A DNA stretch of 42,005 nt, taken from Actinomadura bangladeshensis (GTDB lineage: Bacteria > Actinomycetota > Actinomycetes > Streptosporangiales > Streptosporangiaceae). The translations under genes and the position numbers were made by a program. The stretch lies in the NCBI RefSeq assembly GCF_004348335.1, contig NZ_SMJW01000038.1:1-42005 (forward strand), read 5' to 3'. The notes beneath the pieces were generated by a model. It saw nothing but the letters and a program-made list of their open reading frames with translations, ran no database searches and was not told the origin of the DNA. Of this stretch, positions 28,628 to 35,746 are shown piece after piece; within the stretch, counting starts at the first letter, position 1, and each line of letters opens with the position of its first letter.

Positions 28628-30047
28628 GGCCGGAGAGGTCGCGGATCGTGACGGTGTTGCGGTCGGTGGGGCGGTTTCCGAGGGAGAGCTGCGGCCATTG
28701 GCCGGCGAGTTCCTGGCGGCTGCGCTCGCTCCAGGCTCGGGCTTCGGCACCGCGGGTCTTGTAGAAGTTGAGCGCGTAGCCGCCGGTGTGGACGCGCAGG
28801 AGCGTGAAACCGCCCGGGTACTCCTTGACCGCGCCCACTTCCTGCTGGACGACCCGGGGTGCGAGCGGGAACGTCGAGCGCTGGTTGCGGTGCGTGTGGC
28901 CGGCGTGGTGGAGGAAGACGCCGGGAGTGCGGTTGTAGGCGGTGAGAATCCGCAGGGACTGGCCCGCGTCCAGGGAGTGGGTGCCGGTTATGGCGAGAGG
29001 GTCGTTCTCGGTGAAGAGCGGGTGGTGGCCGAAGACGATGGTGGGACGGTCCGGGTCCTTCGCCAGCTCGGATTCGAACCATGCCCGCTGGTCGGTGGAA
29101 AGGCCGCCGGAGTCGCCGCCGTCGCCCGGCTTGTCGTAGGTGTCGAGGCCGATGACGCGCAGGCCCCGCAGGTCGTGGGAGAAGTACGTCCGGCCGGACG
29201 GGAAGAAGGCGTCCTTGAAGCAGTCGTTCCCCTGCCACGATCCGGGAGTGCAGGACGCGTAGGGTGCTCCCGCATGGGCCCGGTCATGGTTGCCGCGCGC
29301 CACCAGATAGTCGGTGCCCAGCGTGCCGAATGTGTCGAGGATGCTCTTCGCGTTTTCCAGGTCGGCGGGGGCCGCCTCGCTGGAGACGTCTCCGGCGGCC
29401 AGGAGATAGGACGCGCCCCGGCTGCGGGCGTCCGCTATGAGGGCCTTCGCCATGACCTCGGGGTAGGGCGGGTGGCCCGGCACCTGCTCGATGCCCTTGA
29501 TCCACGGAAGCTGCCCGACCAGGCCCGCGACCGTCTCGCCGAGGTGGAGGTCGTTGCACAGGGCGACCGAGAAGAGGTGGCGGCCCGGCGGCGGTTGCGG
29601 AGTCGTGAACGCGAACACGTCGCCTTCCGGACGGCCCGCCGCCGAACCGAAGGCCAGCCAGGTCGGCGATGCGGAACGTCCCGCCGAGCGCGCCCTGTAG
29701 TAGTAGGTGCGGCCCGGTTCCAGGTCGGTCAGCTCGACGTAGTGGTACGGCGTGTCCGAGGGGCCGTGGGCCGCGGACGTCAGGCGGGACGGGTGCGTCC
29801 CGTAGAGCACCTCGGCGTCGGACGGCGCCGGGACCATCCGGCCCAGCCCGTCGTCCGTCCCCGGGACACCCGTGTACCAGGTGAGGACCGCCGACGTCTC
29901 GGTGACGGTGACCAGTTCCAGGTTCACCGGCTGGACGCCGCCCGCCGTCAGCGCGGACGCGGCCTCAGCGGTGGGCAGCAGGGACGCGCCCGCGACGATC
30001 GCGCTCCAGCGGAGCAGGGCCCGGCGGCTCGGACGGCAGCAGATCAT
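28620..30047 (-). CDS. Tat-exported metallophosphoesterase (purple-acid-phosphatase-like)
   Basis: A 475-residue exported calcineurin-type phosphoesterase. The signal peptide has a twin-arginine motif (PSRRALLRW) followed by a hydrophobic core. A fibronectin-III-like N-terminal domain (about 35-145, NLELVTVTETSAVLTWYTG) is typical of purple acid phosphatases. The metal-binding motifs come in order: CNDLHLGE, AAGDVSSE, ARGNHDRAH, FGHHPLF and AGHTHRNQ. It probably releases phosphate from organic phosphates outside the cell. ATG 30047 is used; an in-frame GTG at 30056 is equally near the weak GGTGG site. The stop overlaps a TTG start of the next gene. Confidence 0.88.
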   Translation of the reverse strand: MICCRPSRRALLRWSAIVAGASLLPTAEAASALTAGGVQPVNLELVTVTETSAVLTWYTGVPGTDDGLGRMVPAPSDAEVLYGTHPSRLTSAAHGPSDTPYHYVELTDLEPGRTYYYRARSAGRSASPTWLAFGSAAGRPEGDVFAFTTPQPPPGRHLFSVALCNDLHLGETVAGLVGQLPWIKGIEQVPGHPPYPEVMAKALIADARSRGASYLLAAGDVSSEAAPADLENAKSILDTFGTLGTDYLVARGNHDRAHAGAPYASCTPGSWQGNDCFKDAFFPSGRTYFSHDLRGLRVIGLDTYDKPGDGGDSGGLSTDQRAWFESELAKDPDRPTIVFGHHPLFTENDPLAITGTHSLDAGQSLRILTAYNRTPGVFLHHAGHTHRNQRSTFPLAPRVVQQEVGAVKEYPGGFTLLRVHTGGYALNFYKTRGAEARAWSERSRQELAGQWPQLSLGNRPTDRNTVTIRDLSGLG

Positions 30048-30151
30048 GATCGCCACGGTGCCACCGGGGAGATCGTCCGAACAGGCCCAAAGACACCGAA
30101 CACGCCCGGAGAAGACCGCCGCCGGCACCGCAGGGCTCCGGCGGGTCGCGG

Positions 30152-30862
30152 TCAGCCGGCGACGGCGCGCAGGCGCTCCTCGCGGAGGCGGCCGGCCCAG
30201 GAGTCGTCCAGCGGCTGCAGCTCGGCGCCGACCGCCCAGGTGAGCAGCAGGTCGGCGAGGCCTGGGTTGCGCACCAGGGCGGGCCCGTGCATGTACGTGC
30301 CGAGGACGCGGCCGCTGTAGGCGCCCTCGAAGCCGTCGCCGTTGCCGGTGCCGTGCACGACCTTCGCGAACGGGCGCGCGTTCGGACCGAGCTGCGTGCG
30401 GCCCTGGTGGTTCTCGAAGCCGGTGATGCGGGGCACGTTCAGCTCGCCCGCCACGTCGCCGACGATCTCGCCGACCGCGCGCTGCTCGCCGCGTCCCGAC
30501 CGGATGTCGAGCAGGCCCAGCCCCGCGACGGGCTGCCCCTCCTCGCCGCCGAACTCGTGGCCGAGCAGCTGGTAGCCGGCGCAGACCGCGAAGACCACGG
30601 CCCCGGACTGGACGGCGCGGGCGAGGCCGCCGTCACCGCGCAGCCGCTGCGCCGCGAGGATCTGCGGCCGGTCCTCGCCGCCGCCGAGCAGGTAGATGTC
30701 GCCGTCGGCGGGGACGGGCTCGTCCGACCGCAGGTTCACGGTCTCGGTCGGGATGCCGCGCAGCGCCGCGCGCCGCTCCAGGACGATGGTGTTGCCCTGG
30801 TCGCCGTAGGTGCTGAGCAGGTCCGGGTAGATCCAGACGATCTTTATGCGGTCAGACGACAC
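30152..30862 (-). CDS. gatD: Lipid II isoglutaminyl synthase, glutamine amidotransferase subunit GatD
   Basis: A 236-residue class-I-like amidotransferase that supplies ammonia to MurT, turning D-Glu of lipid II into D-isoglutamine. The nucleophile is Cys94 in VFAVCAGYQLLG and the partner histidine is His192 in LGTYMHGPAL. The N terminus IVWIYPDLLSTYGDQGN is characteristic of GatD. The start is GTG (30862-30860), which lies inside the end of murT with an 11-base overlap, so the two subunits are made together. Cobyric acid synthase-like proteins have a similar domain, but the murT partner settles the assignment. Confidence 0.95.
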   Translation of the reverse strand: MSSDRIKIVWIYPDLLSTYGDQGNTIVLERRAALRGIPTETVNLRSDEPVPADGDIYLLGGGEDRPQILAAQRLRGDGGLARAVQSGAVVFAVCAGYQLLGHEFGGEEGQPVAGLGLLDIRSGRGEQRAVGEIVGDVAGELNVPRITGFENHQGRTQLGPNARPFAKVVHGTGNGDGFEGAYSGRVLGTYMHGPALVRNPGLADLLLTWAVGAELQPLDDSWAGRLREERLRAVAG

Positions 30863-32102
30863 GGCCGTACCTCGTTCGGATGTTCTGGAAGGCGGTGTAG
30901 TTGGCGATCACGTCGAGGTGCCCCGGCGGAACGGCCATGACCGCCTGGTCGATGTCGTCCACGACGGTGAACGACACGTCGGCGGCCTCCAGCCGGGCGG
31001 CGAGGTCGATGCGGCGCTCGCCGGTGACCCACACGGGACGGCCCCGCAGGATGCGGTAGTCGACGTCCCACAGCCAGGACGTGTCGCGGCCGTCCGGGCC
31101 CTGCGCGTTGATCGACAGGGCGACCGGGCCGGGCGCGGGCTGCAGGACGTCGAACGCCTCCAGCCAGCCGGCCGGGTTCTTCGACAGCAGCAGCCGGATC
31201 GAGCGGCCCTCGTGCTCGACCGTCGTGTAGCGGCCGGCGACGGAGGTGACCTGCGACAGCAGCGGCAGCGCCTGCTCGGGCGGGACGCCGAACTGGGCGA
31301 CGACCGCGAGCGCGATCAGCGCGTTCGAGCGGTTCGCGCGGCCCGGCAGCGACAGGCCGGTGAGCGGGTAGGAGCGGCCGTCGGGGGCGGTGACCGTGTC
31401 GCCCTTCAGCGTCCAGTCGGGGCGGGGGCGGCGGAAGTGGCACTGGCGGCAGGCCCAGTCGCTGTCCTCGTCGGTGTCCTGCCGGTCGAGGGGGCCGCCG
31501 CACTCGGGGCAGCACCAGGAGTCCTCGCGCCAGTGCTGGCCGGCCGCGACCCAGGTGACGCTCTTGGCGCTCGCGGCGCCCCAGGTGACCAGCGGGTCGT
31601 CGCAGTTGGCGATGACGTGGCTGGTCGGGGACGCCTCCAGCGCGCGGCGCCACTTGCCGGCCAGCAGCCAGATCTCGGCGGCGCGGTCCATCTGGTCGCG
31701 GCTGAGGTTCATCAGCGCGACGATGTTCGCCCCGGTCTCCTTCAGGACCATCGGGACGTACTTCTCGTCGCACTCCAGCACGCCGTAGCGGGCGGACGGC
31801 GCCGACGCGAGCGCGGACACGTGCCCGGTCGGCATGTTCGCGCCGAACGCGTTCGTGGCGACCTCGCCGAGCGGCGTCATCGCCGAGGTGATGAGCCGGG
31901 TCGTCGTCGTCTTGCCGTTGGTCGCGCTGACGAGGACGAGCTTGCGGTCCTTCGCGAGCCTGGTCAGCAGCTCGGGGTCGAGGCGGAGGCCGACCTTTCC
32001 GCCGATCACCGAGCCGTCCCCGCGGCCCGCCATACGGGACATCTTGGCGGCCGTACGACCGAGCGCGACGGCCAGCTGCGAACGCAGCGGAAGATCGCTC
32101 AT
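30852..32102 (-). CDS. murT: Lipid II isoglutaminyl synthase, Mur-ligase-like subunit MurT
   Basis: A 416-residue ATP-dependent subunit of the lipid II amidation complex. The Mur-ligase P-loop is SATNGKTTTTR (59-69), followed by a GVLECDEKYVP segment and NLSRDQMDR. MurT has a zinc ribbon inserted in the middle domain, visible here as CCPEC (197-201) and CRQC (218-221). The C-terminal DUF1727 domain contains SINAQGPDGRDTSWLWDVDY. ATG 32102 follows GGAGAGC; the frame is open for 62 further codons, but these do not fit the family. It leads the murT-gatD operon, and a CRP-like palindrome lies about 125 bases upstream. Confidence 0.95.
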   Translation of the reverse strand: MSDLPLRSQLAVALGRTAAKMSRMAGRGDGSVIGGKVGLRLDPELLTRLAKDRKLVLVSATNGKTTTTRLITSAMTPLGEVATNAFGANMPTGHVSALASAPSARYGVLECDEKYVPMVLKETGANIVALMNLSRDQMDRAAEIWLLAGKWRRALEASPTSHVIANCDDPLVTWGAASAKSVTWVAAGQHWREDSWCCPECGGPLDRQDTDEDSDWACRQCHFRRPRPDWTLKGDTVTAPDGRSYPLTGLSLPGRANRSNALIALAVVAQFGVPPEQALPLLSQVTSVAGRYTTVEHEGRSIRLLLSKNPAGWLEAFDVLQPAPGPVALSINAQGPDGRDTSWLWDVDYRILRGRPVWVTGERRIDLAARLEAADVSFTVVDDIDQAVMAVPPGHLDVIANYTAFQNIRTRYGRVV

Positions 32103-32225
32103 GCTCTCCGTCTTCTCTGGATGCGCCGGGAAACGCTCCGAGCCTAGCCGCTGGGCGCGGTCCTCCGGGCCGTTGCGGGGCGTACCGGCGGGTTCCGGGA
32201 CGTCCCCGGGCCCGGCGGTGCACGA

Positions 32226-32241
32226 TGTGAGCATCATCACA
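32226..32241. promoter_or_regulatory. CRP-type palindrome TGTGA-N6-TCACA in the murT / zinc-ribbon intergenic region
   Basis: TGTGAGCATCATCACA matches the CRP half-sites TGTGA and TCACA exactly. The 366-base divergent region 32103-32468 holds no gene; this site is its clearest element. It is 124 bases from the murT start and 227 bases from the start of the opposite gene. A TTGACC at 32272 may be part of a promoter for the latter, without a convincing -10. Confidence 0.55.
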
Positions 32242-32468
32242 CAGGGCCGGGGTAAACCATCGTGCGCGATCTTGACCTGTACCGACATGTCGTGATTCGG
32301 TGCGACCTCCGACTACGGTGCGCCAGATTTCCGTCCACGCATCCGCGAACGGCGACACCCACTACTTTTGTCGGAGGCCCCGCTGATCGCGGGGCGGCGG
32401 TCCCCGTCCCGGCCGGCGGACCAGGACCGCGGGCGCGACGAAGCGGCGAACAAGGCGAGGTCTGAGCG

Positions 32469-34151
32469 ATGCAGTGTCCTACGTGCGGCAACGACACGCC
32501 CGGGACGCTCGGCAAGTGTTCGCACTGCGCGGCGCCGATCGACGTGTACTCGGTCGGTCCCGCCGTCCCGCCGGCCGCACCGGTCGCGGACGCCACCCCG
32601 GTCACCGGGACCCCGGCCGGCGGCGCCGACGCCCTCGGCGACCGCACGATGATGGTGCCGCCGCCCACGCCGTCCTGGGCCCCCGCCCCGAGCGCGCAGC
32701 CGCCCGCGATGCCGGACCTCGCGATGCCGCCGCAGCCGCCGGGGCCGCAGCCCGGCTCGCCGGAACCGCCGGCGCAGCAGCCGCCGCTGCGGCTGACGGC
32801 GGAGCCGTCGGCGCCGCCGATGCCGTCGATGCCGACGCCCGCGTCGCCGCTGCCGTCCGTCGACCCCGAGGACACCGCGGCCTGGACGTTCGACCCCGAC
32901 GAGGACTCCGGCGCCTACGGCACCGTCTCGCAGGGGTCCTCGTGGGGCGGCGGGCAGCCGGCGCTGCCGTCGAGCGAGAAGCCCGCGCTACCCGCGGCCG
33001 GCGGCGCCCCGTCGAACCCGTTCGGCCTCGCCGAGCACGTCGAGCCGACCGAGTCGATCGTCCCGGACTCCTGGTTCGCGCAGCCGCGCAGGCCCGAGGG
33101 CCCGGACGCGGACGCCACTCAGGTGTGGGGGCGGCAGGACGGCGGGATGGCGCCGCAGCAGCCGACCGCGCCGCCGGCGATGCAGCCCGGGATGCCGCCG
33201 GCGCTTCCGTCCGGCCTGCCGGACGCGGAGGCGACCCAGTACGCGCCCGGCCCGATGCCCCCCGGGGCGATGGGCCCCGGCCCGATGCACCCCGGCCCGA
33301 TGAACCAGGGCGGCATGAACCCGGGCGGGATGAACCCCGGCATGCAGGGGTTCGGCGGGAACTTCGACCAGACCCGCATGGACCCCGGTTCGCCGATGGG
33401 CGCTCCCATGGGCGCCCCGCCGATGGGCGGCCCGATGGGCCAGCCCGGTATGGGGACCATGGGCCCGATGGGGCAAAGCGACCCGATGTACGGCGGTTTC
33501 CCGCCGCAGCAGCAGCCGCCCGGCGGGAAGAGCGGCGGCGCGAGCAAGCCGCTCATCGCCGCCGTCGCCGCGCTGGTCACGGTCGCCGTCGGGGCCGTGG
33601 TGTTCGTCGTGTGGCCGTCCGGTGACGACTCGTCGGCGAGCACGAACCCGACGTCGACGCCGTCCAGCAAGCAGGTCGCGCAGAAGAACACGATCCCGCC
33701 GGAGACCAAGCAGCAGGCCCAGGTGCTGAACAAGATCCTGGACGACAGCGTCGCCACCCGCCGGATCCTCGCCGGGGCGCTCGGCCGGGCCGGCAAGTGC
33801 AAGACGCTGCCGCAGGCGATCCAGGGCTTCCAGAAGGTCGCGCAGCACCGGCAGAACCAACTGGCCCGCACCAAGGCCCTCAAGGTCGACAAGCTGGGCA
33901 ACGGGGAGCGGCTGCGCGGCTCGCTGTCGGAGGCGCTGACGGCGTCGCTGGAGGTCGACATGGTCCTGCTGCGCTGGGCGCAGGCCAACCAGCGGGGCTG
34001 CCGCGGCAAGCCGAAGCCGAGCGCGGCGCAGGTGCCGGGACGCGCGGCCCAGGAGCGGCGTGCGACGACGGCGAAGAAGCAGTTCGTCGTCCTGTGGAAC
34101 CCCGTCGCGAAGAAGACCGGGCAGCCGCAGCGCAGCTGGAAGCGGGTGTAG
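32469..34151 (+). CDS. Zinc-ribbon, proline/methionine-rich single-pass membrane protein
   Basis: A 560-residue protein. The N terminus is a zinc ribbon (CPTC at 3-6, CSHC at 17-20). A very long low-complexity cytoplasmic region follows (about 30-355), rich in Pro, Gly and Met, with runs such as GPMHPGPMNQGGMNPGGMNPG. A membrane helix lies at about 360-383 (PLIAAVAALVTVAVGAVVFVVWP). The external domain (about 400-560) is helical and has two cysteines. The ATG follows GCGAGGTCTGAGCG. The next gene encodes a paralog with the same layout. The function is unknown; a ribbon inside and a helical domain outside suggests a sensor or scaffold. Confidence 0.75.
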   Translation: MQCPTCGNDTPGTLGKCSHCAAPIDVYSVGPAVPPAAPVADATPVTGTPAGGADALGDRTMMVPPPTPSWAPAPSAQPPAMPDLAMPPQPPGPQPGSPEPPAQQPPLRLTAEPSAPPMPSMPTPASPLPSVDPEDTAAWTFDPDEDSGAYGTVSQGSSWGGGQPALPSSEKPALPAAGGAPSNPFGLAEHVEPTESIVPDSWFAQPRRPEGPDADATQVWGRQDGGMAPQQPTAPPAMQPGMPPALPSGLPDAEATQYAPGPMPPGAMGPGPMHPGPMNQGGMNPGGMNPGMQGFGGNFDQTRMDPGSPMGAPMGAPPMGGPMGQPGMGTMGPMGQSDPMYGGFPPQQQPPGGKSGGASKPLIAAVAALVTVAVGAVVFVVWPSGDDSSASTNPTSTPSSKQVAQKNTIPPETKQQAQVLNKILDDSVATRRILAGALGRAGKCKTLPQAIQGFQKVAQHRQNQLARTKALKVDKLGNGERLRGSLSEALTASLEVDMVLLRWAQANQRGCRGKPKPSAAQVPGRAAQERRATTAKKQFVVLWNPVAKKTGQPQRSWKRV

Positions 34152-34264
34152 CCGCCGGACGGAAGGCCGGTTACGGCCGGGTTTCGACCGTGGACGGACC
34201 GTCCTGACCCGGTGGTCGCGCGTTATGTTGTGACCGTTCGAATCCACGGGGGCAGGGGGCCGTC

Positions 34265-35203
34265 ATGCGGTGTCCGAACTGCGGGACCGACACTATGTCG
34301 TCGTCGCCCACATGCATGCGGTGCAACGCGCCCCTGCCGGTGGAGGGCGACGCGACGGCCCACGACCCGACCGCCCACGACGCGACGGCTCATGACCCGG
34401 CCGCCCGCGACTCGGCGTCCCCGGGCCGCGATCCGTTCGGAGAGATCCCCGTCCCGCGCGAGCCGCTGCCGCCGCCGTGGGCCGGGCAGAGCCCCACCCC
34501 GTGGCAGTCGCCGCCCGACTACACGACGCCCATGCCGCCGTCGGAGGAGCGGTCGATCCCCCTGTCTCCCGAGCCGTGGGCGGAACCGGCGATCTGGCAG
34601 CCGCCGAAGCCGCCGGGCAAGAGCCGGCTCCCGTACTTCCTGGGCGCGGCGGGCGTCGTCCTCCTCATCGGGGTGGCGCTCGGGATCGTGTTCTGGCCGA
34701 GCGGGTCGAACACCCCCGAGACCCCGCCCGCGGCGGTGCAGCCGTCCACGCCGTCGAGCCAGGGCACCGTGCCCGAGACGGGCGAGACCGGGGCGACCGA
34801 GGGCACCGGCGACGCCGACGCGCAGGCCGGGGCCGTGAACGACCTGCTGGACGACATGGGCGGGACCCGCTCCGACCTCGGCACGGTCGTCGAGGAGGGC
34901 TGCACGGCGAGCGGCCTGCAGCGCATCCTCGACGAGCGGCGCGGCCAGTTGGAGAAGGCGCGGGCGTTGGACGTGGGCGCGCTGGAGAACGGCACCCAGA
35001 TGAAGGACGCGCTCGTCCGCGCGCTGGAGGCGTCGACGGAGTCGAACCAGCGCTACCTGGACGTCGCGCCGGGCTGCCCGTCCGACGATGAGGTCTCAGA
35101 CGTCAACTCGCGCGCCAGCAACGCCAAGAGCGAGTTCATCGGCTACTGGACCCCGATCGCCGAACAGGTCGGTCTTCCGTCCCGCACCGAGAGCGACATC
35201 TGA
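34265..35203 (+). CDS. Zinc-ribbon single-pass membrane protein, shorter paralog
   Basis: A 312-residue paralog of the preceding protein. Zinc ribbon CPNC (3-6) and CMRC (17-20); a disordered stretch with TAHDPTAHDATAHDP repeats and many prolines; a membrane helix at about 122-145 (FLGAAGVVLLIGVALGIVFWP); and an external helical domain. The external domain aligns with its neighbour: NDLLDDMGGTRSDLG against NKILDDSVATRRILA, and KSEFIGYWTPIAEQVGLP against KKQFVVLWNPVAKKTGQP. It keeps two cysteines there (EEGCTASG, APGCPSDD). GGGGGC precedes the ATG. The two genes are 113 bases apart on one strand and arose by duplication. Confidence 0.75.
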   Translation: MRCPNCGTDTMSSSPTCMRCNAPLPVEGDATAHDPTAHDATAHDPAARDSASPGRDPFGEIPVPREPLPPPWAGQSPTPWQSPPDYTTPMPPSEERSIPLSPEPWAEPAIWQPPKPPGKSRLPYFLGAAGVVLLIGVALGIVFWPSGSNTPETPPAAVQPSTPSSQGTVPETGETGATEGTGDADAQAGAVNDLLDDMGGTRSDLGTVVEEGCTASGLQRILDERRGQLEKARALDVGALENGTQMKDALVRALEASTESNQRYLDVAPGCPSDDEVSDVNSRASNAKSEFIGYWTPIAEQVGLPSRTESDI

Positions 35204-35225
35204 CCGAGGCCCGGCCCGGTGTGCG

Positions 35226-35579
35226 TCAGCCGCCCACACCGATGGCGGTTCCGAGCGCGTGGACGGCCTCGGCCAGCACCGCCACGCCCGCGACGCGGCG
35301 GCCGAGCCGTCCGAGCGCGCCCTCCATGCGCTCGGGGTCGGGGTCGTCGGAGCCGGCCTCCTCCCGGATGTCGGCGAGGTCGCGGCGCGCCCGTCCGGGC
35401 TCGGCGAGGCCGCCGGCGTGCGCCTCCAGCAGCCGCTCCACACGGGCGAGGGCGTCCACGACGTCCTGCCCGGCCCCGGCGGCGTTGATCTGCTGGTTCT
35501 GCGTCACATGGTCGCCCGACGCGACCTGCCCGTAGACGGTGCCGCTGATGTTGAGGGCCCGGTCGCCGTGCTCGCTCAT
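35226..35579 (-). CDS. Small protein with an amyloid-motif-like N terminus, downstream of the HerA-like ATPase
   Basis: A 117-residue protein. Residues 8-31 read ALNISGTVYGQVASGDHV followed by TQNQQI, an N-x-x-G-x-V-x-G-x-V-x-x-G-x-x-V-x-Q pattern. It resembles the short prion-like motifs (RHIM-related, BASS type) that actinobacteria place at the ends of signalling proteins. The rest is helical (VVDALARVERLLEAHAGGLAE), ending with a hydrophobic stretch (VAVLAEAVHALGTAIGVGG). ATG 35579 follows GGAGGACGC; a longer frame to 35675 is less likely. It lies 167 bases after the ATPase gene on the same strand and converges on the zinc-ribbon gene. The function is unknown. Confidence 0.65.
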   Translation of the reverse strand: MSEHGDRALNISGTVYGQVASGDHVTQNQQINAAGAGQDVVDALARVERLLEAHAGGLAEPGRARRDLADIREEAGSDDPDPERMEGALGRLGRRVAGVAVLAEAVHALGTAIGVGG

Positions 35580-35746
35580 GCGTCCTCCGAATGGGTCGGA
35601 ACTGCTGCTTCCGGAAAGGCCGTGACCGCCCGGACCGAACAGCGGGCCGCCGGAGTGCGCCGCGTCCACGGTCATGGGAAGGAAAGTATCCGGGCAGGAC
35701 GAGGGCGCGCCATCGGCTCGGGAACTGTGGCCGTATCGCGCCGCCG

